A DNA stretch of 12,918 nt, taken from the NCBI GenBank assembly GCA_038207745.1, contig JBBQZL010000061.1:1-12918 (forward strand). The letters are read 5' to 3'. This document shows positions 1 through 6,204 of this stretch, one piece after another. This stretch comes from JBBQZL01 sp038207745 (lineage in GTDB: Bacteria; Actinomycetota; Thermoleophilia; Solirubrobacterales; 70-9). Made by a program: the position numbers and the translations under genes. The notes below the pieces were generated by a model. That model was not told the origin of the DNA. It did not search any database and saw only the letters and a list, made by a program, of their open reading frames with translations. Within the stretch, counting starts at the first letter, position 1; each line of letters opens with the position of its first letter.

Positions 1-338
1 GCATTGGCGCACCAGTGGAGCGTGTCGATCGACGGAATCAGCTCCATCGTGTACGCCTCGTTGAGCGGCTTGCCCTGCTCGGCGGCGAGCAGCTCAGCCA
101 TCTCATCGAGGTTCTCGAGCAGAACGCCGGCGGCGCGCTTCATGTAGGCGCCGCGATCCTTCAGCGAGAGCTCCGCCCAGGCCGGCTGGATCCGTGCAAC
201 CTCATCGACGACAGCCTGGACCTTCCCGGGCGAGATCGTCCCGACCGATCCGAGCAATTCCCCGGTTGCGGGGTTGAAGGATTCGAGCTGTTTGGCGCTA
301 CGTGCTCTGGCGGGCTTGGTGGCGGCTGAGGATTCCAT
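1..338 (-). CDS. Aldehyde dehydrogenase, N-terminal part (runs off the window)
   Basis: Only the first 112 residues are in the window; the gene continues beyond base 1. Reading on the minus strand from ATG at 338, the protein contains FNPATGELLG (residues 21-30), then an alpha-helical stretch with AWAELSLKDRGAYMKRAAGVL (split around residue 60) and AAEQGKPLNEA (85-95). This is the standard N-terminal NAD(P)-binding half of the aldehyde dehydrogenase superfamily, which oxidises aldehydes to carboxylic acids. The catalytic Cys and Glu lie outside the window, so the substrate cannot be named. The first ~17 residues (rich in Ala, Lys and Arg) precede the usual domain start. The ATG is preceded at 6 nt by TAGACT, with no Shine-Dalgarno, which suggests a leaderless mRNA. 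It lies downstream of the rarA terminator and so is probably its own transcription unit. Confidence 0.88.
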   Translation of the reverse strand, partial: MESSAATKPARARSAKQLESFNPATGELLGSVGTISPGKVQAVVDEVARIQPAWAELSLKDRGAYMKRAAGVLLENLDEMAELLAAEQGKPLNEAYTMELIPSIDTLHWCAN

Positions 339-344
339 GCCGCC

Positions 345-350
345 AGTCTA
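345..350 (-). promoter_or_regulatory. -10-like element TAGACT for the aldehyde dehydrogenase gene
   Basis: Minus-strand TAGACT, then the 6-nt spacer GGCGGC, then ATG at 338. At this spacing the transcription start would fall on or next to the A of the ATG. No clear -35 is visible at 17 nt; TTGTCT lies about 20 nt upstream. Confidence 0.5.
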
Positions 351-376
351 GATCCATAGCGTTCCAGAGCAGACAA

Positions 377-411
377 ACGGCCGGAGGTCCCCAGTCTGGA
401 CCTCCGGCCGT
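377..411 (-). terminator. Strong stem-loop, probable rarA terminator
   Basis: A perfect 14-bp inverted repeat (377-390 with 398-411) encloses a 7-nt loop. On the minus strand the stem is followed by TTTGTCT, a weak U-tract, so it fits an intrinsic terminator about 87 nt past the rarA stop. In the other direction the flank is not U-rich. It lies ahead of the aldehyde dehydrogenase promoter and would insulate that gene from rarA transcription. Confidence 0.7.
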
Positions 412-497
412 GTTGCTGATGGCTCCCTGGCTACCAAACCTTGAAAGCCAACCTCTGAAACAACCAACCGCCGGAGAAGTTGTGGTGGATCCGCCCG

Positions 498-1850
498 CTA
501 ATTGCCGCGAGTGACGATCGCGGTGCGAATCTTCTCCAGCCGACGGCTGAGTTCCGCCTCGAACCCACGGTCCGTCGGCGTGTAGAAGCGACGGCCTTCG
601 AGCGCCCCGGGGAGCAGCGGTTGCCCGCTTACTCCGCCCGGCTCATCGTGCGGGTACCGGTAGCCGGCACCGCGTCCGAGATTCCTGGCACCCGGATAGT
701 GGGCGTCCCGAAGGTACTCGGGCGGTATCGCGGCGCCGTTGTCCCGGACATCGGCGCGGGCACCGCTGATTGCCGTTGTGGCCGCATTCGACTTGGGTGC
801 CAGGGCGAGGTAGATCGCGGCTTGCGAGAGGTTGAGCGCGCACTCGGGCAGCCCCACCCGGTCGACGGCCCGGGCGGCGGCATCCGCGATCAAGAGCGCC
901 TGCGGATCGGCGTTGCCGATGTCCTCGGAGGCAAGGATGACCATCCGCCTCGCGATGAATCTCGGGTCCTCTCCGCCCTCGAGCATCACGGCCAGGTAGT
1001 AGATCGATGCATCAGGGTCCGAGCCACGGGTCGCCTTGATCCAGGCGGAGATGTAGTCGAAGTGGCGGTCGCCCTTGCGGTCGTAGAGCACCGCGCGCCT
1101 CTGGAGCGCGTCCTCTATCTCGGCGACATCGATTCCGCCGCCATCGCCGCGGGCGCGCTCGGCGGCACGCGACAGCGCCGAAAGTGCGACCCGCGCATCT
1201 CCGCCGGAGCGCTCCGCAAGCATCGCCAGCGCCTCATCGGTGATCGCCGGCGGGTCCGCGATACCGCGCTCCGGGTCCTCGAGGGCGCGCCGCAGCAGCC
1301 CGGTTATCGCCTCCTCGCTGAGCGGACTCAGCTCGTACACCTGCGATCTCGAGATCAGCGCCGAGTTGACCTCGAAGTAGGGGTTCTCGGTTGTTGCCCC
1401 GATCAGGGTGAGCAATCCACTCTCGACCGCCGGGAGCAGCGCATCCTGCTGGGCCTTGTTGAAGCGGTGGATCTCGTCGAGAAAGAGGACGGTGTGGCGG
1501 CCGTTGATCTGCCTTCGCTCGGTGGCGCGCTGGATCACCGCGCGGATCTCGGCCCGGCCTGCATTTACCGCCGATTCCTCCTCGAATGCGCCATCGGCCA
1601 GGCTCGCGGCTATCCGCGCCAGCGTCGTCTTGCCTGTCCCGGGCGGGCCGTAGAGGATCGAGCTGTGTGGACGGCCTGACTCGATCGCGGCGCGAAGCGC
1701 CGTCCCGGGGCCGACTACGTGTCCCTGACCGACCAGCTCGTCAAGCGTGCGAGGTCGCATTCTGACTGCAAGGGGCGCGTCGGCAGGCTCGACTGTGGAG
1801 TCGCCGCGGGGGGCGTCATCCAACCCAGTTTCGAACAGCCTGTCGCTCAC
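498..1850 (-). CDS. rarA: RarA/MgsA replication-associated recombination AAA+ ATPase
   Basis: About 450 aa, the normal length for RarA (MgsA/WRNIP1 family). This cytosolic clamp-loader-like ATPase acts at stalled replication forks. Motifs in order: PLAVRMRPRTLDELVGQ near residue 27, Walker A GPPGTGKT (68-75), Walker B LFLDEIHRF (about 122-130), sensor 1 GATTENP (about 151-157), sensor 2 region GGDARVALSAL, and the C-terminal tetramerisation domain with YLAVMLEGGEDPRFIARRM and an ASEDIGNADPQAL stretch. The frame is open to a GTG at 1883, but I chose the GTG at 1850: it gives the N-terminus (M)SDRLFETG, which matches the MSD-LF start known from actinobacterial RarA. CATACT lies 7 nt upstream and there is no Shine-Dalgarno. 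An adjacent GTG at 1853 is also possible. It is divergent from the TauE gene, and the hairpin at 377-411 lies downstream. Confidence 0.95.
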   Translation of the reverse strand: MSDRLFETGLDDAPRGDSTVEPADAPLAVRMRPRTLDELVGQGHVVGPGTALRAAIESGRPHSSILYGPPGTGKTTLARIAASLADGAFEEESAVNAGRAEIRAVIQRATERRQINGRHTVLFLDEIHRFNKAQQDALLPAVESGLLTLIGATTENPYFEVNSALISRSQVYELSPLSEEAITGLLRRALEDPERGIADPPAITDEALAMLAERSGGDARVALSALSRAAERARGDGGGIDVAEIEDALQRRAVLYDRKGDRHFDYISAWIKATRGSDPDASIYYLAVMLEGGEDPRFIARRMVILASEDIGNADPQALLIADAAARAVDRVGLPECALNLSQAAIYLALAPKSNAATTAISGARADVRDNGAAIPPEYLRDAHYPGARNLGRGAGYRYPHDEPGGVSGQPLLPGALEGRRFYTPTDRGFEAELSRRLEKIRTAIVTRGN

Positions 1851-1857
1851 CACTTTG

Positions 1858-1863
1858 AGTATG
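1858..1863 (-). promoter_or_regulatory. Possible -10 element CATACT for rarA
   Basis: Minus-strand CATACT ends 7 nt before the GTG at 1850. It keeps the A at position 2 and the T at position 6 of the -10 consensus but lacks the first T. It is weaker than the other -10 candidates here and supports the shorter rarA start. Confidence 0.3.
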
Positions 1864-1933
1864 GCGACAGCCGGGGAGGGCACCGGCGTCGACCTGGACC
1901 GGAACGTTCACATTGAAGGGGTCGGGGTTCGGA

Positions 1934-1939
1934 TAGTTT
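1934..1939 (+). promoter_or_regulatory. -10-like element TAGTTT for the TauE/SafE gene
   Basis: TAGTTT lies 10 nt before the ATG at 1950. The same hexamer sits 6 nt before the ATG at 11802. A start at about 1946 would leave a leader of only a few bases. No Shine-Dalgarno is visible. Confidence 0.4.
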
Positions 1940-1949
1940 GGCGATCCCG

Positions 1950-2714
1950 ATGTCCCCCCTAGAGCTGGCCGCCGTCTTCACCTGGTCCTTCGCGGTCTCC
2001 TTCGCCGGAGGTCTGATCGGCCTCGTTCTGGGCAACCTCCGGCTGCCGCTGATCGTCCTTGTCGGCACCACGACCGCTGCGGCCTCGGGTGCAAACGTCG
2101 CCATCTCAGGCGCGGCAGCGATGAGCTCGGCCTACGCGCACTGGCGGGCAAAACGTCTCAACTGGCGCCTCTTCGCCTGGATGGCACCGACATCGCTGGT
2201 CGGCGGGATCGTCGGAGGCCTGCTCGCCGGCGTGCTGCCGAGCCGGACGCTGCTGGGGGTGATCAGCGTGGTCGTCCTCTACAGCGCGGTCGAGGTCTGG
2301 CAGTACAAACGCCCCGCGGGAGCAGCGGACACCGACGCACCCAGCCGGCGCGATCTACTGGTCAACGCGGCGCTGATCGGCTTCGCGGTAGGCGTCCTCG
2401 GTGGTGTCGTCGGCCTGATTCTCGGGTCCCTGAGATTGCCTGCCCTTGTCAAATATGTCGGCATCCCCCCGGCCGCGGCCGTTGGAACAAATGCAGCGGT
2501 AGGAGCTGTTGTCGGCATCGGTGGACTGCTGGGGCACCTCCCGAGTGGGGTCGATTGGCCCGTCTTCGCCGTCGGGGCGGCGGCGGCGATACCGGCCGCC
2601 TACCTCGGAGCCCGCTTCACCGGACGACTCGACGAGCACCGTCTGATCCAGGCGATGGCGGTCGTCCTCGCGATCAGCGGCACAGCGATGGCAATCGAGG
2701 CGATCGTCGGATAG
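1950..2714 (+). CDS. TauE/SafE (DUF81) family membrane permease
   Basis: 254 aa, nearly all hydrophobic, with about 7-8 membrane segments. Family features are clear: two homologous halves, each with a GG-x2-G-x-x-LG-x-LRLP motif (residues 20-33 and 151-164) followed by a GT-rich segment (VGTTTAAASGANVA, 38-51; VGTNAAVGAVVG, 178-189). A charged cytoplasmic loop (residues 119-136) joins the halves. TauE/SafE proteins are putative exporters of sulfite, sulfoacetate and other organosulfur anions; some are linked to cytochrome oxidase maturation. The substrate cannot be told from sequence. The frame is open to a TTG at 1938, but the ATG at 1950 is preferred because the TTG lies inside the -10-like TAGTTT. 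It is divergent from rarA and convergent with the copper unit, 75 bp away. Confidence 0.88.
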   Translation: MSPLELAAVFTWSFAVSFAGGLIGLVLGNLRLPLIVLVGTTTAAASGANVAISGAAAMSSAYAHWRAKRLNWRLFAWMAPTSLVGGIVGGLLAGVLPSRTLLGVISVVVLYSAVEVWQYKRPAGAADTDAPSRRDLLVNAALIGFAVGVLGGVVGLILGSLRLPALVKYVGIPPAAAVGTNAAVGAVVGIGGLLGHLPSGVDWPVFAVGAAAAIPAAYLGARFTGRLDEHRLIQAMAVVLAISGTAMAIEAIVG

Positions 2715-2789
2715 GCGCGCTTCTCCACCGGCCGCGGTCGGCGCCATCCTCAACCCGGGCGACCGGACTTTCGCGGGACCGCGCCGTCG

Positions 2790-3212
2790 TCACTCCCGCA
2801 CAATCATCTTGAGGCGATCATTCTGGTGTGCGGAGCAGGTTGTCTCATAGGTTCCTGCACGTCTCAGCGGAATCTCGAGCCGCTGATCGGGCTGGACTGG
2901 AAAGCCGCTGATCGTGTGCTCGGTGGAGTCATGATTTCTGATCACCAGCGTGTCGCCGACCCGCCCGACAATCCGATCAGGAAAAGCCTTCGGGTCGATT
3001 CCACGGTCGATCTTCACCTGGGTGCCGGCCGGGATATCGATCCGGATCACCCGTCCCGTGTGGTCGGCGTCCCTGCTGAGCAGGGCAAGGCCGCCGACGG
3101 CGATCGCAAGTGCTGCGATCACCGCCGGCAGCAGCCAGAAGGGCCGCGACCGGGATCTCCTCGGCCGCGCGGCCCCCTCCAGCTTCCGGCTACTGGGTTC
3201 TTGCGGTCGCAT
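2790..3212 (-). CDS. Membrane-anchored cupredoxin-like protein
   Basis: 140 aa. An Arg/Lys-rich N-terminus is followed by one hydrophobic segment (about residues 26-45) that would anchor the protein or act as an uncleaved signal. The outer domain is a small cupredoxin: RIDIPAGTQVKID (57-69), GDTLVIRNHDSTEHTISGF (86-104) with the first His ligand H99, and TTCSAHQ (124-130) with C126 and H129. The plastocyanin axial Met position (H+5) is L134; a Met occurs at 136. The ATG at 3212 lies inside the upstream PCuAC gene (23-bp overlap), which indicates translational coupling. The frame is open further upstream, but that stretch would overlap PCuAC deeply and adds only low-complexity basic sequence. 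Its place after SCO1 and PCuAC points to a periplasmic copper carrier or an electron-transfer protein; this role is inferred. Confidence 0.82.
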   Translation of the reverse strand: MRPQEPSSRKLEGAARPRRSRSRPFWLLPAVIAALAIAVGGLALLSRDADHTGRVIRIDIPAGTQVKIDRGIDPKAFPDRIVGRVGDTLVIRNHDSTEHTISGFPVQPDQRLEIPLRRAGTYETTCSAHQNDRLKMIVRE

Positions 3213-3681
3213 CAACCTTGATCTCGCCGGCGTTCTCGAACTCGAGTGTGACCGGGATCGTGTCCCCCTCGGCAATCGGGCCGGTCAGGTCAAACAGCAT
3301 CACGTGATAGCCACCCGGTTCCAGCGTGACTGTCTTTCCCGCGGGGATCGCGATCGAGGAAACCGGCCGCATGCCCATCATCGGTTCCGTGCCGTCCATC
3401 GTGGAGTTCTGATTTCCGGAGGTGTCAACGGTCTCGTGCAACTCGGTTTTCCCGGCCACCGAGGTCGGAACACTCGCCTTGATCAGCTTGTCGGCCTGGT
3501 CGCTGTTGATCGTCATGTAGACGGCTCCCGCATCCTGGGACGGAGCGGTCACCCTGGCCCACACGTCCGTCACCTGCACTCCTCCATTTCCACCGTCGCT
3601 GCCACCACAGGCACCGATCAGAAATGCCGAGAGGATCGCCAGGCACGTGAATATGACTGTTCGACTGATTCTTGTCTTCAA
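3190..3681 (-). CDS. PCuAC-type copper chaperone lipoprotein
   Basis: 163 aa from a TTG start at 3681, chosen because GGGAGAA lies 5 nt upstream and the resulting N-terminus is a classic lipoprotein signal: basic MKTRISR, a hydrophobic core, then lipobox IGAC with the lipidated Cys at 25. The mature part is a PCuAC domain: VQVTDVWAR, then H82 (LHET), M104 (GMRPV), SIAIPAGKTVTLEPGGYHVML with H126 and M128. These are the His/Met copper(I) ligands of the family, which delivers copper to the CuA site of cytochrome c oxidase with Sco1. The segment between H82 and M104 is longer than usual and contains extra Met at 95, 101 and 102. SCO1 lies upstream with a 16-bp gap, and the cupredoxin start overlaps its 3' end. 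The SCO1/PCuAC junction is noticeably AT-richer than the surroundings. Confidence 0.93.
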   Translation of the reverse strand: MKTRISRTVIFTCLAILSAFLIGACGGSDGGNGGVQVTDVWARVTAPSQDAGAVYMTINSDQADKLIKASVPTSVAGKTELHETVDTSGNQNSTMDGTEPMMGMRPVSSIAIPAGKTVTLEPGGYHVMLFDLTGPIAEGDTIPVTLEFENAGEIKVDATARTQ

Positions 3682-3686
3682 CTGAG

Positions 3687-3693
3687 TTCTCCC
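3687..3693 (-). promoter_or_regulatory. Ribosome binding site deciding the PCuAC TTG start
   Basis: Minus-strand GGGAGAA followed by CTCAG and TTG at 3681. A purine-rich site at 5-nt spacing supports this TTG over longer upstream options that would overlap the SCO1 end. Confidence 0.7.
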
Positions 3694-3697
3694 TTGT

Positions 3698-4426
3698 TCA
3701 CTGGTTGACTGATTTCTCTGTTTGTTGCGTCTTCTCAGGCTCGGGTGAGCCCGAGCCGACGGCACGGTCGAGCAGCGCTTTCAGGTCGTAGGCAATGTCG
3801 TCGCCAGAAGTCCCGAACGGCCACTCGACCTCCACCTTCCCGTCAGCACCAACTGCGTAGACCTGGGCGGTGTGGTCGACGTCGTAGTTGCCCTCATGGT
3901 CTGGTTTCCCGATCCGATGCGAGGCGCCGAATGCTGCCTCCGCCTTGTGCAACAACTGCTGATCACCGGTCCGGAAGGCGAGGAAATCGCCGGCCGGGAA
4001 GAAATGACCCAGGTACTCGTCAAGGTCCCGGCCCGTGTCCCGGTGAGGATCGACTGTGACCATTCCGACCTTGACCCGGTTGCGCTGCCCGGGGGTCAGC
4101 CCTTCAAGTGCCTGCCGGATGTCGGCAAGAGTTGTCGGGCAGACGTCCGGGCATGATGTGTAACCGAAGTAGACGAGCAACAGGTCATCTCCGGAGGGCC
4201 GCAATGCGGTCGTCTGGATGCCGCCCTTCCTGCTCTGGTCGGGCAGGGAGATACCTCCGACATCACTCGGTGGGTTGCGGGTCATTCCGCGAAGGGCATC
4301 TCCCGAATCGCCGTTTCCGCATCCGTTCAGAACTCCGCCGGCCAGAATGGCGGCAAGCGTCCATGAAAGAAGCAGGATCCGCCGGAGAGGAAGTGCCCCC
4401 TGCCCGATGGGCAGTGGCTTTTCCAA
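3698..4426 (-). CDS. SCO1/SenC/PrrC family copper chaperone (thioredoxin fold)
   Basis: 242 aa. It is a lipoprotein: a hydrophobic stretch at residues 17-33 and lipobox LNGC with Cys36. The thioredoxin-fold domain carries the SCO copper site: VYFGYTSCPDVCP with C92 and C96 (CxxxC), and the distal His H185 in DVDHTAQVYAV. VTVDPHRDT (123-131) is also family-typical. SCO proteins bind copper and reduce or metallate the CuA cysteines of cytochrome oxidase subunit II on the outer face of the membrane. The start is TTG at 4426 with AAGGAAG ending 4 nt upstream; there is no ATG alternative that keeps the signal peptide. The C-terminal ~25 residues are polar and rich in Ser, Glu and Lys. It is followed 16 bp later by PCuAC, the usual functional partner. 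Confidence 0.95.
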   Translation of the reverse strand: MEKPLPIGQGALPLRRILLLSWTLAAILAGGVLNGCGNGDSGDALRGMTRNPPSDVGGISLPDQSRKGGIQTTALRPSGDDLLLVYFGYTSCPDVCPTTLADIRQALEGLTPGQRNRVKVGMVTVDPHRDTGRDLDEYLGHFFPAGDFLAFRTGDQQLLHKAEAAFGASHRIGKPDHEGNYDVDHTAQVYAVGADGKVEVEWPFGTSGDDIAYDLKALLDRAVGSGSPEPEKTQQTEKSVNQ

Positions 4427-4430
4427 TGGA

Positions 4431-4437
4431 CTTCCTT
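4431..4437 (-). promoter_or_regulatory. Ribosome binding site of the SCO1 gene
   Basis: Minus-strand AAGGAAG followed by the 4-nt spacer TCCA and TTG at 4426. It confirms the non-ATG start. Confidence 0.65.
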
Positions 4438-4451
4438 TCTGATCACTGAAA

Positions 4452-4467
4452 CCGGGCTATTGCCCGG
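4452..4467 (-). terminator. Small hairpin between the membrane-protein gene and SCO1 (weak terminator or attenuator)
   Basis: CCGGGC (4452-4457) pairs with GCCCGG (4462-4467) across a 4-nt loop; on the minus strand it is followed by TTTCAG. The U-run is short, so full termination is doubtful. It lies 13 nt past the stop of the upstream gene and about 25 nt before the SCO1 start. Confidence 0.35.
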
Positions 4468-4480
4468 CTCTGCTCGTTCT

Positions 4481-4798
4481 TCAGATCCGAGCGGGACTCG
4501 GTGGCCCTCTGGGGGCGGTCGAGTCAATGACCAGAATTCGGCGCACGAAATCGCAAACGCCCGAGCGATCGGGCCTCGCGTCGTGCGAACTTCGGTGCGC
4601 TTCGTCGCGGCTCACCCAGGCGGCGAGCTTCTCGATTGCCTCCTCACCTGGGAAGTGACCGAGCAGTAGCACTGAGACGAGCGCCAAGAAGGGCAGCATG
4701 GTCAGCGCAAGTGCGGGCTCCATCGCCAACCCGGCCAGAAGCGAGGCGGCAACTGCGGCCACGAAGGGCAGAAGCTTTGAGGTGCGGAGCCTCGGCAT
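4481..4798 (-). CDS. Small two-TM membrane protein leading the copper unit
   Basis: 105 aa; I do not recognise a named family. Residues 8-25 and 29-47 form two membrane segments joined by a short MEPA turn. After them comes GHFPGEEAIEKLAAW (47-61), an amphipathic, acidic stretch, then a polar tail rich in Arg, Ser and Pro that has one Cys (82) and two His (68, 72). It is the first gene of the minus-strand unit, 54 bp ahead of SCO1, and has its own TAGAAT element 6 nt before the ATG. Position suggests a role connected with copper or respiratory-chain assembly; the sequence alone does not show this. The polar tail could be read-through of a shorter ancestral protein, since it looks low in complexity. 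Confidence 0.68.
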   Translation of the reverse strand: MPRLRTSKLLPFVAAVAASLLAGLAMEPALALTMLPFLALVSVLLLGHFPGEEAIEKLAAWVSRDEAHRSSHDARPDRSGVCDFVRRILVIDSTAPRGPPSPARI

Positions 4799-4804
4799 AT
4801 GCCG

Positions 4805-4810
4805 ATTCTA
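4805..4810 (-). promoter_or_regulatory. -10-like element TAGAAT for the copper unit
   Basis: Minus-strand TAGAAT (one mismatch to TATAAT), spacer CGGCAT (6 nt), then ATG at 4798. This is the best -10 match in the window. No good -35 is seen at 17 nt. It would give a leaderless mRNA for the first gene. Confidence 0.55.
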
Positions 4811-4865
4811 CCGGTTGGATGCGAAGCCGCTCGATGCCTTGGCTCCAGTCCAGGTTCCCGGCAAC

Positions 4866-4871
4866 TATCGT
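4866..4871 (+). promoter_or_regulatory. -10-like element TATCGT for the M20 peptidase gene
   Basis: TATCGT, spacer CAGGCAG (7 nt), then ATG at 4879. It faces away from TAGAAT at 4805-4810, so the 80-bp gap holds two divergent promoters. Confidence 0.5.
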
Positions 4872-4878
4872 CAGGCAG

Positions 4879-6204
4879 ATGGATGTGGCTCCCGGAACAG
4901 AGGCGACCGCAGGCGCCGGCGCCGAGGCGGTTTCGCTGCTTCAGAGGCTGATCCGCTTCAACACGGTCAACCCTCCCGGCAACGAGGGTCTGGCGCTCGA
5001 GTTCCTCAGCGGGCTTCTGGCCGAGGCCGGCTGGGATTGCGAGTTGCTGGCTGAGGTGCCGGGCCGCCCAAACCTCGTCGCCCGGCTGCGGGGGCGCTCA
5101 GAGGGCCCGACGATGGCGCTGATCTCGCACATCGACACGGTCCCGGCGAATCCGGAGGAGTGGACGAAGGACCCATGGGGTGGTGAGATCGCCGACGGTC
5201 ACGTCTGGGGTCGCGGCGCCCTTGACATGAAGGACCAGGTCTCCGCCGAGACGGCCGCCTGTCTTGCCCTGGGCCGGGAGGGCTGGCGCCCGGAGCGCGG
5301 CGATCTGCTGCTCGTGATCGCGGCCGACGAGGAGACGGGTGCCCACCACGGCGCCCAGTGGCTCTGCAACGAGCACGCCGACAAGGTCCGCTGCGAGATC
5401 GTGATCAACGAGGGCGCAGGTGAATCACTCGAGTTTGCCGGGCGTCGCTTCTACACGCTCTCGGTCGGGGAGAAGGGCGTCTTCCGGTTTCGGCTCAAGG
5501 CCACCGGTGTCGCCGGGCACGCGTCGATCCCCGGCGTCGGGGACAATTCGCTGCTCAAGCTCGGCCCCGCGATCACGCGACTCCGCAACCAGCCGCCCCG
5601 GGAGAACACCCCGGATACCCGGCTGTTTCTCGAAACGCTGCTCGGCCCCGACGCCGGAGACCCGGACGACGCGCTCGAGCGTCTGCGGGACCTCGACCCG
5701 CTCTTCGCCCGGCTGCTCGCCGAGCCGATGCTTGGCGTCACGCTCTCGCCGACCATGGCCTCGACCTCGGGCAAGCCGAATGTGATCCCCTCGGCGGCGG
5801 AGATATTCGTCGATTGCAGGGTCCCTCCGGAGATGGGCGAGACCGAGGTCCTCGAGCGGATAGATGGAGTGCTCGGCGATGGGGATTGGAGGGTCGAGTT
5901 CGATGATCCGGTGATCGGCAATCGCTCGGATTACGCCGGTCCCCTGGCGGATGCGGTGGCCGAGTGGGTCGATCAGGTAGAACCCGGTGCAGAGGTTCTT
6001 CCGATCGTGATGCCCGGTTTCAGCGACAGCCACTGGTTTCGAAAGGCGTTCGGCGCCACCGTCTTCGGGTTCTGCCCGCAGCGTGCGATGCCGCTCACCG
6101 ATGCCCGCACCCTGGTTCACGGCGCCGATGAGCGCGTTCCGATCGCCGATGTCCAGCTGATGGCCGACTGCTTCTACAAGCTGCCGAAGGTGCTGCTCGG
6201 ATGA
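4879..6204 (+). CDS. M20/M25/M40 family zinc peptidase or deacylase
   Basis: 441 aa, normal for the M20 family (ArgE/DapE/CPG2 type), which hydrolyses amide bonds of N-acyl amino acids or dipeptides using two zinc ions. Ligand motifs are all present: H84 in SHIDTVP, bridging D116 in GRGALDMKD, catalytic E151 and ligand E152 in ADEETG, E178 in INEGAG, and H414 in HGADERVPI. The dimerisation/lid domain starts near residue 200, with the substrate-contacting H214 in GHASIPG. The frame stays open 81 codons upstream, but that part lies over the divergent promoters and the neighbouring gene. ATG 4879 is preferred because of TATCGT 7 nt before it and because the family begins about LLQRLIRFNTVNPPGNE. 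No signal peptide is seen, so it is cytosolic. Substrate is unknown. It overlaps the next start by 4 bp (ATGA). Confidence 0.92.
   Translation: MDVAPGTEATAGAGAEAVSLLQRLIRFNTVNPPGNEGLALEFLSGLLAEAGWDCELLAEVPGRPNLVARLRGRSEGPTMALISHIDTVPANPEEWTKDPWGGEIADGHVWGRGALDMKDQVSAETAACLALGREGWRPERGDLLLVIAADEETGAHHGAQWLCNEHADKVRCEIVINEGAGESLEFAGRRFYTLSVGEKGVFRFRLKATGVAGHASIPGVGDNSLLKLGPAITRLRNQPPRENTPDTRLFLETLLGPDAGDPDDALERLRDLDPLFARLLAEPMLGVTLSPTMASTSGKPNVIPSAAEIFVDCRVPPEMGETEVLERIDGVLGDGDWRVEFDDPVIGNRSDYAGPLADAVAEWVDQVEPGAEVLPIVMPGFSDSHWFRKAFGATVFGFCPQRAMPLTDARTLVHGADERVPIADVQLMADCFYKLPKVLLG

Noticed and set aside
343..397. CCAGTCT present both next to the aldehyde dehydrogenase -10 element and in the loop of the 377-411 hairpin
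   Set aside because: A 7-base match at short distance can easily be chance, and no mechanism or further copy supports it.
480..1679. Long plus-strand open frame of about 400 codons across rarA
   Set aside because: It is antisense to a fully motif-supported RarA. High-GC coding DNA commonly leaves such frames open; the translation is Arg/Gly-rich with no domain.
1902..1909. GAACGTTC palindrome between rarA and the TauE gene, considered as a LexA box
   Set aside because: LexA boxes of Gram-positive type need four bases between GAAC and GTTC; here there are none. An 8-bp palindrome alone is weak evidence.
2773..2799. GCGGGA/TCCCGC inverted repeat at the end of the cupredoxin gene, considered as a terminator
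   Set aside because: Only 6 bp, with a 15-nt loop, and one arm is inside the coding region; no U-tract.
4636..4878. 81-codon upstream extension of the M20 peptidase
   Set aside because: It runs through the divergent promoter region and over the start of the minus-strand gene, is Arg/Ala-rich, and is not part of the family's domain.
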